The notes: a model not told the origin generated them from the letters alone. Counted from the first letter of the stretch, positions 1-10,918 are shown. The stretch: DNA of 64,000 nt from Alligator mississippiensis (GCF_030867095.1 NC_081828.1:209752978-209816977); one strand, 5' to 3'. Numbers and translations: made by a program.

Positions 1-1900
1 CTCTCATACAACACACACAGCCATAGTCTCAGCTGGTATAAATTAAAGACTGCTGACATCAGGGGAGCTATAGCAGCTTACTCCACTTGTCCAATCACTT
101 CAACAGATATACATGTGTGCAGGATCAGGGCTGTAATATTCTGAAGTGAAATCCTATTCCCTCAAACTGGCTGGATTACTCAGGTGAGAAAAGCAAGGAG
201 AACCGGGAGTGTAATCGTCCACATGGCAAGGAAGACTTGGTTCACTGTGGAGGTGAATAGATTAGTAAGGAAAGGCTCTTTGATCTCCCCAAATAGGCTA
301 TACCAATGTGATTGAGTTACATATTTTTGAAAGTAAGATTTAATTGCAGCTTGGTGTCACTCATTTTTAAATGATATAGGTCTATGCAACCTTCATCTGG
401 TAATTAGTGTACACAGCTCAACACAGCAAAAATCACCTTCCTCCTATATTGCAGGCTACAGTGATTTTTTTTTGCTTCGTTTTTAACTGTAATATATGGT
501 AAATAATTCAATTTTTATTACAATGGGACATTGTGGCAGGAATCTCCCTTCTTGTAATGGCAAACAATAAAAGTGTCATGCTACAAAGTTCTGGTTGGAA
601 TGCCCCTGGGTTTTCTATACAGCTGTCAAATGTGACAAACGGCTGCACTTTTTTATGTCTTTGTATTGCAGCTGCACGTTATGGAAAGTCAGAGGGCCTG
701 GCAAGGGAATAGAAAGTCAGGGGAAAGTTATTGCAAGTAACCAACATTATTAGGCTCATAATGAAAAAAAACAAGTGCTTGAGCTCATAAAGGTTCTTTG
801 GTTGGAAGCTTGATCTGACTCCATGTATTAACTGAACATAGGAGCCATATCAGGCCCTTTCTAGATACTATTGAGGCTTTTTCATCTCAAATGCTACACA
901 TTGGCCCTTCAATGGGCTCTGCAAAAACTTTCCAGCCGTTAGCAATGGTTCTTTAGCTTCTGCCAATAACAAAGAAATAGCATATTAGGTAGCTGGTGAC
1001 GTGTAAACCAAAGTGGTGTCTAGTCAACAAACTGCATGTGTTTGGACCTGCTTAATACTGATGGCTCAGATGAAAGGGAAGAGGACCCTCCTTCTGATGG
1101 CTATATCCTTCCCCTGCCTTAAACACAATAGGAAATTGTAGTATCACACCCACCATCAGCCTGGGACAGCTCATGCACAGAAATAGCTGCTTCTGCTGCT
1201 GGGGTCAGAGGGGAAACTCATCTAGCTGCCAGGGCACTATAGTTATAACTTACGTGCGCCACTTTCTAAGGGGAAGCCTGGCGCTGTCTTAACAGTGGTT
1301 TAAGCAGCCAGTGATGCTACATCATTTTCCTAAGGTGGTATTTGTTTTTAAGAAGAGCTGAAGATCTCTAATTTGCCTGATTGGCATGCACACTTGCAAC
1401 AGGGGCCCCTGACCCCCATTACTATAAAAAAAGAGAGAAAAGGAAGCATTATATGGCTACAGACTACTGCAGGCAGCTGATTTAATGCCTCTAGCTATGA
1501 AAAGGTAAGCAGCAAAGGAGAGACAAGGGCAGGAGCTACACAGCTGCAAGCAGCTACTTACACAGAGACTGCAGCATAGCTGAGCAGGCTGCAGCATAGG
1601 TGAGCAGGCTGCTAGTTATCAGGCTAAGGAGAAACCCTTGTGCAGGGTTGAAGGATCAAGTGACTGGCAGGGATGGGTCTGGGGGAGATAAAATCCTGGC
1701 TCCCAGGCCAGGAAGGGTAGTCAGTACAGAAAGAAGAGATCCCATAAGAAAAAGCTGCTGAACAGAGATCCACAGACAAAGGAAGGGACCTGGAGGAGCT
1801 AGTGGGGCCCAGCTGGTAGGAAGGAGTTTACTATGATAAAGAAACCCAGAGAGGGTTCAGGTGTTTTGGGTTAAGCACTAGTTTATGTTGGCTGTTTTAG
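1..1900. other. Unassigned stretch at left edge
   Basis: I see no convincing gene or well-defined repeat here. The first 1.3 kb is AT-rich and reads as old intergenic or intronic DNA. From about 1,500 the sequence becomes purine-rich and contains a short direct duplication (two ~20-bp units around 1,568-1,611, each containing GCAGCATAG). A TATA-like string (GATAAAATCC) lies near 1,687. It could be the remains of an LTR, but no ends or coding parts support that. Confidence 0.3.
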
Positions 1901-1925
1901 CTGCAAGGCATAAGCATGGGTTCTG

Positions 1926-2059
1926 GGTGCAGAGGTTCTGGGGCCCTGCACCCTAGCTGCTCGCAGGCAAAACTCGTGACATGGGTGCCTGTGCAACTAT
2001 GTCTGTCTTGGGGCACATGGAAGGTGGGAACTACTGCAGGCCTGGCTGCTAGGCTACTG
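1926..2059 (-). repeat. Inverted copy of the 2.2-2.9 kb tandem unit
   Basis: The reverse complement of this segment aligns with about 2,343-2,473. Shared strings, read on the minus strand here and the plus strand there, include CTAGCAGCCAGGCCTGCAGT, AGTTGCACA and GTGCAGGGCCCCAGAACC. It is therefore a unit of the neighbouring tandem repeat in opposite orientation, about 280 bp from its partner. This suggests a foldback-type element or a local inversion. Confidence 0.7.
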
Positions 2060-2218
2060 TGTTACCAATCAATCATGATTCACTCAGGGACGAGCTCAAT
2101 ACACAGTAGCTAGCTATTAGATAACAAGTTAATGAGCAAGAATTAACACCTACAAAACCACACACTAAGGAGAGAAAAGAATTAATACAGAGCCAGGAAC
2201 TGCTTCTGCTCCCAGACG

Positions 2219-2858
2219 GAGACAGTCAGTTGCACAAGCACCCATGTCACAAGTTTTGCCTGTCAGCAGCTAGGGGTTCAGGGCCCCAGAACCCCCCTGC
2301 ACCGATCTCCTTGACAGCTGTCAGGCATCATGGCTTCAGCAAGGTCTAGCAGCCAGGCCTGCAGTGGTTTCCTCACCTCTGCCCCAAGATGGACACAGTT
2401 GCACAAGCACTCATGACATGAGTTTTTTCCTGTCAGCAGCTAGGGGTGCAGGGCCCCAGAACCCTCCTGCACCTATCTCCTTGACAGCTGGCAGGTGTTG
2501 TGGCTGCAGCAGGGGCTAGCATCCCTGCAGCTTTCACCCTGCTGCGCGTTAACACACACAGTGTCACCTATGTCACGATTTTTGCTTGTCCATAGCTTGA
2601 GGTGCAGTTTCCTCCAAACCCCTGCACCGATCTCCTTGAAACTTGGCAAACTTTGTGCCCTTAGAAGGGGATACCATCCCTGCAGTTTTCACCCCAGTGT
2701 GGCTTAACATACATACGTGACATGAGTTTTGCTTTCAGAACTTTGAGGTGTAGTTTCCCAGAAACCTCTGCACCTATCACATTGAAACTTGGTATATGCC
2801 ATTCTCTCAGAGAAGGCTACCATTTCTGCAAGTTTCATCCAAATCAGCCAACAGACAA
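2219..2858 (+). repeat. Diverged tandem repeat, about 4 units of 150-175 bp
   Basis: Four successive units can be aligned at roughly 2219-2394, 2395-2552, 2553-2707 and 2708-2858. Each runs: GTGACATGAG/GTCACAAG, a TTTTGC block, a GGTGCAG block, CCAGAACC/CCAAACCC, TGCACCTATCTCCTTGA, then a GG(G)ATACCAT or GGGGCTAGCAT block and a TGCAG-TTTCA block. The first two units resemble each other most (GACAGCTG versus AAACTTGG in the last two), which suggests stepwise duplication. Short open frames in the units are by-products. I do not recognise the family by name. Confidence 0.7.
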
Positions 2859-2899
2859 CAAAGTTATATATATTTCATTAATTCCCCATTATACTCTAT

Positions 2900-3045
2900 G
2901 GCCGAATCTCTGAATCAGCTCCTAATCTTCCTAAGCGATTCAGCCGAATCAAATCATAAAAACGATTCAGATCTCTGAATTGAATCTCTGGCATCTGAAT
3001 CAGCCAAATCTGAATCTGAATTGAATAGTTCCCTATTTGCACAGG
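2900..3045. repeat. GAATC/GATTC-rich degenerate tract
   Basis: The pentamer GAATC and its complement GATTC, usually as CTGAATC or GATTCAG, recur about every 10-15 bases over roughly 130 bp. The tract directly follows the tandem repeat, so it may be part of the same element. No coding frame is suggested. Confidence 0.5.
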
Positions 3046-3259
3046 CCTATTTAGCAACAATTGCATCAATCCCACTAAGCGTAAAGTTACTTGTTGTATG
3101 GAACAGAGGTGTAGGTTGTAGCCGTTGTATGGAAATACTTTGTTTTTTGAAGTCCAGATGAGACTTCAAAAATACTAAAATGTGCAATGAATTCCTGAAG
3201 GAAACAGGAAACTCATGATGATGGGATTCAAAAACTCACATTTAGCATTTGACAAAAGG

Positions 3260-3400
3260 CAGGGCAAGGAGGCACCTTAGAGACTAACCAGTTCAGAAAG
3301 GCTTAAGTTTTCATAGGCAGCAGCCTACTTTGTCAACTACTATAATGAAGTAGGTTGTTGCCTATGAAAGTTCACTTTGTCTAATTTTGAACTAAGATGA
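3260..3400. repeat. Foldback (palindromic) repeat
   Basis: The left arm (about 3303-3336) contains TTTTCATAGGCAGCAGCCTACTT. The right arm (about 3343-3376) contains its near complement, AAGTAGGTTGTTGCCTATGAAAG, with a spacer of only about 6 bp. Left of the arm lies GGCACCTTAGAGACTAACC, a string I associate with a widespread reptile repeat. The structure is an inverted duplication of that repeat rather than a gene. Confidence 0.6.
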
Positions 3401-3654
3401 CTAAGCATCTCTCTACATTCAGTGTTGAACCCCAAATGCATCAGGATTGTGCTAATCCATGAAAACTGCTAATTGAAACAAAGTAAAACTGACCTGAAAC
3501 AAGTTTAGTGAAGTACCAACAAACAGCAAAGAAGGGTGAAAAATGAGAACTCTCAAATTGCTTCATTGTAATTGTGGATTGTTAGTAGAGATGGAAAAGA
3601 GAGATGTATTATTTCCTTGAACAGTTTGACCAGAACAACTGAATTCAAGCAGTA

Positions 3655-3830
3655 CAGTAAAACCTCATTATAATGAACCCCCAAGGGACCAGGAGGAAAG
3701 GTCATTAAAAAGGGGCTTTTGCTATAAAAGGGTTCGTCAATTTTTCTGCATTATAAATAATGTAAAAAAAAAATTGGTTCCTGATGTTCAGATTGTCAAA
3801 AGTGGAGGCTGTTATAATGAGGTTGTGCTC
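3655..3830. mobile_element. Tigger/pogo-like MITE
   Basis: The left end reads CAGTAAAACCTCATTATAAT. The right end is its imperfect complement, ending ATTATAATGAGGTTGTGCTC. A TA dinucleotide flanks each end (3653-3654 and 3831-3832), as expected for Tc1/mariner-superfamily insertions. The ends match the pogo/Tigger pattern in which CAGT(A) is followed by AAACCTC and TATAA. At 176 bp it has no transposase and is non-autonomous. Confidence 0.75.
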
Positions 3831-3832
3831 TA

Positions 3833-4408
3833 TATTTATACAGGCCCAGCCGATGGGAGAGTGACAAATAATATGCTTCAAATTATTTTGCAGATACCAT
3901 GAAACAACATAGTCTACCTTATTCAATTATCTATCCAGTTATGAGCACAGCATGCTGCTAACATGTGGGTTCTGCGGTGGTAAATGCCACACACAAAGAC
4001 AAGAAGCCAGATCTTTAGCCACCGCAATTCAGCATAACTTGAATCACTTCAATGAATGATAGCAATTTACACCTTACTTCCAAGGGCCTGGGCTCAAGAG
4101 ATAAAGACCTCTCTTAGGGACAAGAACCAGGGGACCACACAAGTAGAAGGCTTGGCAAGGGGATAAGAGAAGCCATTGAGGACAGGGAAAAGTTGAGTAT
4201 GGCCTCCAAGAAGATGAAGCCATATTTACCCTAGCATGCTGCCTGCCCACATTGGCCACCACGATAGTCTGTACAACAGCTCCTGAAAGTAATTAAGGTT
4301 GCAAAGATCATCCAGGCACTGAGTATAAAAGAAGGACTGAGCTGCTGTGGGATCCCAAGTGTCTCCTATGAAAGAGAGATGGTCCCTCATCACCTGTTGA
4401 CTTCAAAT
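3833..4408. other. No recognised feature
   Basis: I see no credible gene or repeat. The short minus-strand frames here have no coding character. Confidence 0.3.
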
Positions 4409-4411
4409 GGA

Positions 4412-4775
4412 GTCATAGAGAAGTAGGGCTGGAAGGGACACTCATAGGCTACCAGTCCAACCCCTACCTGAGGCAGAAACATACCTTTCCAAACCATCCT
4501 ATACAAATCCATAACCTAACTTCTTAGTAAAACTACTATCAACCCTGACACAACACAGCCAGACATAACACCCTAACCTGCCACTGGTAAAGCAGGGGGA
4601 CCAGAGCAGCCAATGTCTTGTTTCTATAAAATGTTGATAAATATATGCTCAAGAGATCCCTGGTAGAGGAGCATGCCCCCTGCTAGAGGAAGGCAAAAAC
4701 TCCCCACAGTCCATACCAATATAACCATGGGATAAAATTCCTTCCTAAACCCAAATATTTTGATCAGTCTCACCC
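4412..4775 (-). mobile_element. Old CR1-type LINE 3' region
   Basis: The left end carries the reverse complement of a CR1 tail (CATAGAGAAGTAGGGCTGGAAGGGAC), followed by CCAGTCCAACCCCTACCTGAGGCAGAA. Further right, the block with AAATTCCTTCCTAAACCC and AAATATTTTGATCAGT resembles the untranslated part of an old CR1/L3 family. No readable reverse transcriptase frame survives, so it is much more diverged than the copies at 9, 51 and 61 kb. Confidence 0.6.
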
Positions 4776-6560
4776 TGAGCAGAGGGGTGGGACCCTGTAG
4801 CCAAGAACCTCTGGGTTTTAAGTCCCAGCAGGAGCACTGGCACTCCCCAGTCAAAACTGCCAGCCTTGGCAGCAGCCAACACTCAATACCTGAGCAAGGC
4901 TTAAAAGCCACTCTGACACATGCAGCAAAAAGTGTGGGGGAAGCAGAATTCCCTCCCATCCCCATGTACCAACCAAGCTGGGTTTGCACTTAGATAGCAA
5001 GGAAAATTATGAAGACAGCTATTGCATGGCTTGCAGGCAAAAAGCTGATGGCACCCTTAACCAGAAAGGCAGCACTGGGTGCACACCACATTGGTCTGTT
5101 CGAGAAAATACACGTCTCATGCAGAGACATAAAAAAGCAGCCTGACACCTGAGGCAACATTGGGCAGTGGTGACTTCTGGCTGCTGCTGTGCCACTGGCA
5201 TGACTGTGCAGCTGGAACAGATGCTGATATTTTTCCATCCCATGCCCCAGTCACTTGCTTTGCTCCCATTACACTACTGGTCCCACACAGGATATGGAGC
5301 ATAAGGACCAAACCAACCGTGTGTCATGGTATAAGGTGATTTTGGACTGCATTTGAGAGTTAAACTCTATCCCATACTTCTGCTGCCATTATTTTCATAA
5401 GGCCAAGTTCTAGTGCCCTTAGTGATAGTATTTTATTCCTCCTTCAGTCTCACTAAATTTGGGTGGGGGGCATCGTTTCTTCTCAAGATGAGTTGTAATA
5501 TCAGAATTCAGTATTATGGAGAAAAAAGGAAGCACAAAACACTAATAAAGCAAAATAAATGTAGCAGACACCTATGATGGCGCAGAAGCTTGTGCCTTCA
5601 AGTTATTCTTTATTGCTATTTGCCTGGAAAGACCAAGATAACCCCCTCTCTCTTCCCAACTCTGCCATTTATGAATAATGAAATCTCACAAACACATGCC
5701 TATATAAAGCTTCTAGCACCCTACACCATCATGTGTAACCTGGCTCATGAGCAAAGAAAGAAAGAATTGAAGATTTAATAAAGATGCTGTTCCCATTTCA
5801 ATATACCAGATGCTCAGGATAAGAAAGTAATATTAAAATTGTCTGGTGTCAACAATAGAAACTGAGCAGCCTGTTTAGTCCCTGTCCTGTTTGCTGATCT
5901 CAGGTGTGTAAAGCTAGTTATTGTAGTATCTCAAGTATGGTGAGGTGAAATCTTAACCCTGGAGGGTTAACTGAAGGTCCAATCTTGACTTCAACGGAGC
6001 CACTCTTACACAACTACTGCATTTAGGAGCATAATCTTCAGACTGAATGATTGGCACTGATCTGGAGTAGGCACATGCCCAAATTCAAACTCATTCACTT
6101 CTAGAATCACCTGCATTGAGCTATTGACACCTCATTAAGGCTTGCTACCTTGTTTTCTACACGGATGCCTCTAATAGCAGCCTTGCAATTACCAGGGTCT
6201 AGTCTGTTCAAGGATGTTTATAAACCTTGAAATCCTAGTCAGCTTCGCAAATTATGCACTTAAACAGTGCATTAGGAAGTAGACAGGCAGCTGAAGAGTT
6301 CCTGTGCACTTAACCAATATGCTGAGAATGAGTGTTTGCGTGGTATGCAATTAAGGGAGTTATGCACTTATGCATAAGAGAAGTAGACTGTAGTTTAAAG
6401 ACACAGATTAAATAAGCAGCACATAGCATAACACATGGTGGTAAGGGTTAATCCGTATTCTCTCCTACCGACCACCAGCTGTCCCTCACACTTGGCTACG
6501 TTCAGAGAAAAGATTTTTTTTTTGCCAGTACTCAAGAGACACCATGATCCTCAAGGGGCA
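4776..6560. other. No recognised feature
   Basis: The frames here (up to 121 codons on the minus strand) lie in both directions, overlap each other and show no motif. I can support neither a gene nor a specific repeat. Confidence 0.3.
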
Positions 6561-6619
6561 GAGCTAGCATGGGAGAGCATACATCAGTGCTGGTAGCCTT
6601 TGGCTATGTTTACATTGGA

Positions 6620-7225
6620 TTGCCCACCAAGAAAATGCTGGTATCAGGGCCCCTGGGATTCAATCCCAATCCATGGCATCTGCAGACAGAAGACCAGGCT
6701 GCAGCACCAGCAGGAGATAAGCCACATACCTGCTTCAGCTCAGCCTGGGACTTCCCAAAACGTTCCTAATGGGGGATCAGGTGACTTGGGAGGACCAAGA
6801 GGGGCCACAAGCCCCTGATGGGAGGGCTATAAAACCTACCCACTTCCTGCAGTGCCTTGTCCCTACAATAATATTCTTAGTGCCCCTGTTGTGGACTTCT
6901 TTGCCTGACTCCTGTATTTCTGCTCCTGTGTTGGACCCCTGGCTCCGAACCTTTGCCTCAGATGCCTCTGCCCTGCCTCCAGCCTTGTTCCTGCCTCAGA
7001 TCCCAGCATCTCACTCATGCTCACCCAGTCCTGCATATTTCCCAGCTCCTGATCTTCTGGGTTTCACCACACCTCTGTTTCAAACCCTGGACATCAGACT
7101 CAGACTGACACCCAGTATTGTGACCCTCGACTATGAATTCGGGACTTCCAGCATTGTTGATCTTCAGCTTCTGAGCCCCTCATTTCTGGGTTGTACCCGT
7201 GACACCTTGAACACCTTGAACTGTT
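6620..7225 (+). mobile_element. LTR fossil, same family as the one at 18.9-19.4 kb
   Basis: A TATA-box region, GGGAGGGCTATAAAACCT at about 6820-6837, is preceded by TCAGGTGACTTGGGAGGA and followed by a CT-rich stretch full of CCTG and CCTCAG. The same arrangement occurs reverse-complemented near 19.26 kb, with the 18-base TATA segment identical. A promoter-like LTR of an LTR retroelement (endogenous-retrovirus or gypsy kin) is the best explanation. No internal genes lie beside it, and it looks old and incomplete. The 152-codon frame through it is not regarded as a gene. Confidence 0.5.
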
Positions 7226-7230
7226 GAACA

Positions 7231-7990
7231 GTACAACAGGATACAAGTGTGCCCAACTGTGCATCTGAGGGAAGTGAACACCACATGTAGGACAAGAAAG
7301 GCAGAGGGTCTTGTGCGCACCTGGGTGACCACAGGATTGGAGGGCACATGCCCCTGTCATTCTGCTTTTGAACAACCTTGGTCAGAGGTGCAGCACTGAC
7401 TAGCAGATAACCATCAACAGGAGGCAGGCAAGGAGGACTACTAGTGGCGAATTCCACATCTTGCTTCTCTGCCCTGGCTCTAGGCTACTGTGAGGAGGAG
7501 GAAGAAGAGGAACTAGAGCCCCAGTTCCCAGCATCACATTCATTTTACCCCCGTTTTTGTTGTGCGAGACACTAAGTAGCATCTTACCATGCTGCACACA
7601 GTCAGCTACATCTCGCCACATGACACTTTCCCTGCATTATTACATATTGGGCTAAGAGCTGGAAGCCATACATCAAGCTTAAGCAACAAGGGGATACAGT
7701 ACCTGCAATAAAATCCCTCAGACAAGAAATCACCAGCAAGGTATCACTTGACAAATGGTAGCAAAATCCCCAGGCCCTCTGCATCAATGTGGATCTTCAG
7801 TTTGTTTAACTACCTGATCAAATACCTGAGCTGCAGTCATCATGTCAAGGAACCAGTGGGAAATCTGCTGTATGGGAAGGGTACATATTAAAGGAGCAAG
7901 ACAGCTGGATACCAAACTCAGTACCTCCATTCTCTCCAGGGTGTCATGCCAGATGGCTGAAGACTGCCAAAGGGAAAGCTAAGTCAGAGG
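7231..7990. other. No recognised feature
   Basis: Only short overlapping frames on the minus strand are present. I do not recognise any repeat or exon. Confidence 0.3.
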
Positions 7991-7999
7991 CAAAGCAGG

Positions 8000-8245
8000 A
8001 TGGATGGTCTCATAGTTAAGGCAAGAGACCAGGACTCAGGAGAGCTGGGTTTGAGCACCACCTTAATCCAATCACTCATTACATATAAAATGGGGATCAG
8101 ATACTCCCTTCATACCATCCATTTAGACTGCAGCCTCTTTAGGGTAGAGATTATTGTGTGCCTGCATTGGGGAACCCCACTGCCACTGCCTTGGGGGACC
8201 CCAATGCTGCTCAGGTGCCCTACATGCAATTGCAATAGAAATGAG
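8000..8245 (+). mobile_element. MIR-type SINE
   Basis: A tRNA-like head (GGTCTCATAGTTAAGGCAAG, then CCAGGACTCAGGAGAGCTGG) is followed by the box-B-like GGGTTTGAGCACC. After a core region, the tail contains CTTTAGGGTAGAGATTATTG, matching the CTCTTTRGGGCAGGGA tail seen in other copies in this window. Length and order fit MIR/CORE-SINE elements. The 88-codon frame here is a by-product. Confidence 0.65.
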
Positions 8246-9065
8246 GAAAGCTATCTAGGAGCATAATGACTGCCAGAGAAAATGGTGCGGCACTACTGCC
8301 TAGGAAAGGTACTTGCAGTACCCAACTCACCATTGGCTCCAACTGCTATGAGATCCCAGAAGTTCCCCAACTGTAGAGGCAAGTCTCTAGCAGGCTCTTT
8401 GCACATCATTTTATCATAAACATCTAGGTGTCTCACTCTCATTCAGTCAAGTGGAGGTGGGAAGGTGCTGCTTGGAGTTGTTGATTCCTCTTCCATAGCG
8501 GCTTTCAGAAATTTGAAAGCTGGCCCACTGGATGGGGAGGAAATCAAGAACTCATGGGGCTAGGAGACCATGAAAGGTGAGGCATCCCCTTGGAGGTAGG
8601 GGTTCAGGTGGTGGGAAGGAAGAGAGAGAGGAGAGAGAGCCCTCTGCCCTGCTCACTCGTTCCAATGCTTTTGATGGATTTGCATTAGCCAGTATGAACA
8701 GGGGCCAGAGCCCAGGGCTTCCTCCTTTCAGGGCAGACCCAACAATCCAGGCCTATAAACTCACCGCCCCAGTTATTTGCTGTCCTTCTCTCTCCATGCT
8801 GCTTTTGCTCTAGATGGCCCAGTCACCCAGGTTCACCAAGAGAGGCAGGTGCCTTTTGCTGCACATAGCCCTTCACAGTGGGCTAAGTCAAGTTTGGCTT
8901 TCAAGGTTGTACAACTTATGCCCATTCATTTCTAATTTTATGTAATAGAAGCCAACCTGGCCAATGTACCAAGTGAACCAATGGTTTCTAGCTAGACTTC
9001 TAGACTACCAAAGCTTCAGATAATGCTGTGTAGCAAGGACCCCAACAGACTCACTTCCTCAGTGG
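8246..9065. other. No recognised feature
   Basis: There is no supported gene. A short AG-rich run near 8,620-8,640 is the only low-complexity feature. Confidence 0.3.
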
Positions 9066-9067
9066 AA

Positions 9068-9589
9068 GGGACTCAAGGGATGTGAAGAGTAACAAGAAGG
9101 GTTTCTACAAGTATGTAGGTAACAAGAGGAAGATCAGGAAAAGTGTGGGTCCCTTACTGAATGGGAGAGGCATCCTAGTCACTGGGGATGCAGAAAAGGC
9201 TGAAGTGCTCAATACCTTTTTCACCTCAACCTTCACAAACAAGGTCAGCTCCCAGACTACTGCACCAGGCAGCACAGTTTAGGGCAAGGTGAACAGCCCT
9301 CAGTGGTGAAAGAACAGGTTAGAGACTATTTAGAAAAGATGGACATACACAAGTCCATGGGGCTGGGTGGGATGCACCTGAGGTTGCTGAGGGAGTTGGC
9401 TGATGTGATTGCAGAGCCACTGGCCATCAGCTTTGAAAATTCATGGTGATCGGAAAAGGTCCCAGATGATTGGAAAAGAGCAAACATAGTGCCCATATTT
9501 AAGAAAGGGGGAAAGGAGGATCCAGGGAACTACAGACCAGTCAGCCTCACCTCAATCTTCGGAAAAATCATGGAGCAGATACTCAAGGT
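9068..9589 (+). mobile_element. CR1 LINE (outer copy), left part
   Basis: The frame from 9082 reads MKSNKKGFYKYVGNKRKIRK, the linker between endonuclease and reverse transcriptase in CR1 ORF2 (NKKGFYKYV, VGPLLN, VLNTFFTSTF). It continues through KSMGLGGMHLR-like and IFKKGGKEDPGNYRPVSLTS blocks. It breaks off at 9589, inside the reverse transcriptase just after EQILK. The sequence resumes in register at 10919, so this copy was interrupted by the CR1 at 9590-10913. Lost frames in the linker show it was already decayed. Confidence 0.85.
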
Positions 9590-10913
9590 CAGTCTCACCT
9601 CCATCCTTGGCAAAGTCTTTGAAAAAATTATCAAGGCTCACATTTGTGAGAGCCCAGCAGGACAAATTATGCTGAGGGGAAACCAGCACGGGTTCGTGGC
9701 AGGCAGATCGTGCCTGACCAATCTAGTCTCTTTTTATGACCAGGTTACAAAACGCCTGGACACAGGAGGAGGGGTGGATGTCGTATACTTAGACTTCAGG
9801 AAGGCCTTTGATACGGTATCCCACCCCATACTGGTGAACAAATTAAGAGGCTGTGATGTGGATGATTACACAGTCCGGTGGGTGGCGTATTGGCTGGAGG
9901 GTCGCACCCAAAGAGTCGTGGTGGATGGGTCGCTTTCGACCTGGAAGGGTGTGGGAAGTGGGGTCCCGCAGGGCTCGGTCCTTGGACTGATACTCTTTAA
10001 TGTCTTCATCAGTGACTTGGACGAGGAAGTGAAATGTACTCTGTCCAAGTTTGCAGATGTCACAAAGCTATGGGGAGAAGTGGACACGCCGGAGGGCAGG
10101 GAACAGCTGCAAGCAGACCTGGACAGGTTGGATAAGTGGGCAGAAAACAACAGAATGCAGTTCAACAAGGAGAAATGCAAAGTACTGCACCTAGGGAGGA
10201 AAAATGTCCAGCACACCTACAGCCTAGGGAATGACCTGCTGGGTGGCACAGAGGTGGAAAGGGATCTTGGAGTCCTAGTGGACTCCAAGATGAACATGAG
10301 CCGGCAGTGTGACAAAGCCATCAGAAAAGCCACGAATAGGTCCAAGGAGGTGATACTTCCCCTCTATCGGGCGCTGGTCAGACCGCAGTTGGAGTACTGC
10401 GTGCAATTCTGGGCACCACACTTCAAGAAGGATGCAGATAACCTGGAGAGGGTCCAGAGAAGGGCCACTCGTATGGTCAAGGGCCTGCAGACCAAGCCCT
10501 ACGAGGAGAGACTAGAGAAACTGGACCTTTTCAGCCTCCGCAAGAGACGGTTGAGAGGCGACCTTGTGGCTGCCTATAAGTTCATCACGGGGGCACAGAA
10601 GGGAATTGGTGAGGATTTATTCACCAAGGCGCCCCCGGGGGTTACAAGAAACAATGGCCACAAGCTAGCAGAGAGCAGATTTAGACTGGACGTTAGGAAG
10701 AACTTCTTCACAGTTCGAGTGGCCAAGGTCTGGAACGGGCTCCCAAGGGAGGTGGTGCTCTCCCCTACCCTGGCGGTCTTCAAGAGGAGGTTAGATGAGT
10801 ATCTAGCTGGGGTCATCTAGACCCAGCACTCTTTCCTGCTTATGCAGGGGGTCGGACTCGATGATCTATTGAGGTCCCTTCCAACTCTAACATCTATGAA
10901 TCTATGAATCTAT
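9590..10913 (+). mobile_element. Younger CR1 LINE inserted inside an older CR1
   Basis: This is a 5'-truncated CR1. It starts in the first reverse transcriptase block (VSLTSILGKVFEKIIKAHI) and runs to the CR1 3' end: AGCTGGGGTCATCTAG stop, GGACTCGATGATCTATTGAGG, CCCTTCCAACTCTAACATC, then ATCTATGA-type tail repeats. AAGGT occurs at both junctions (9585-9589 and 10914-10918), a possible short target-site duplication. Removing 9590-10918 restores the outer CR1. The intact long frame implies it is younger than its host element. Confidence 0.9.
9591..10820 (+). pseudogene. CR1 ORF2 reverse transcriptase, C-terminal 409 codons
   Basis: An uninterrupted frame covers the CR1 reverse transcriptase from block 1 to the stop. 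In order it shows HGFVAGRSCLTNLVSF, VDVVYLDFRKAFDTVSH (first catalytic Asp), GVPQGSVLGLILFNVFISDL, the active-site block, then [11 protein letters not shown] and VQRRATRMVKGL of the C-terminal region. The active-site block reads FADV instead of FADD: the codon at 10059-10061 is GTC, so the second catalytic Asp is Val. After CDKAIRKA about 11 residues (the TLSCIHRC region of the 61-kb copy) are missing in frame. The protein would be inactive even though the frame is open. Confidence 0.9.
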
Positions 10914-10918
10914 AAGGT

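Noticed and set aside
4624-4989. 121-codon minus-strand frame
   Set aside because: It overlaps an old LINE 3' region and an opposing frame, and has no motif.
7100-7457. Overlapping minus-strand frames of 91 and 97 codons
   Set aside because: They are mutually overlapping in different frames, with no motif and no splice context.
8030-8066. tRNA gene-like A/B boxes in the MIR copies
   Set aside because: These are diverged tRNA-derived SINE heads without a foldable cloverleaf, not tRNA genes.
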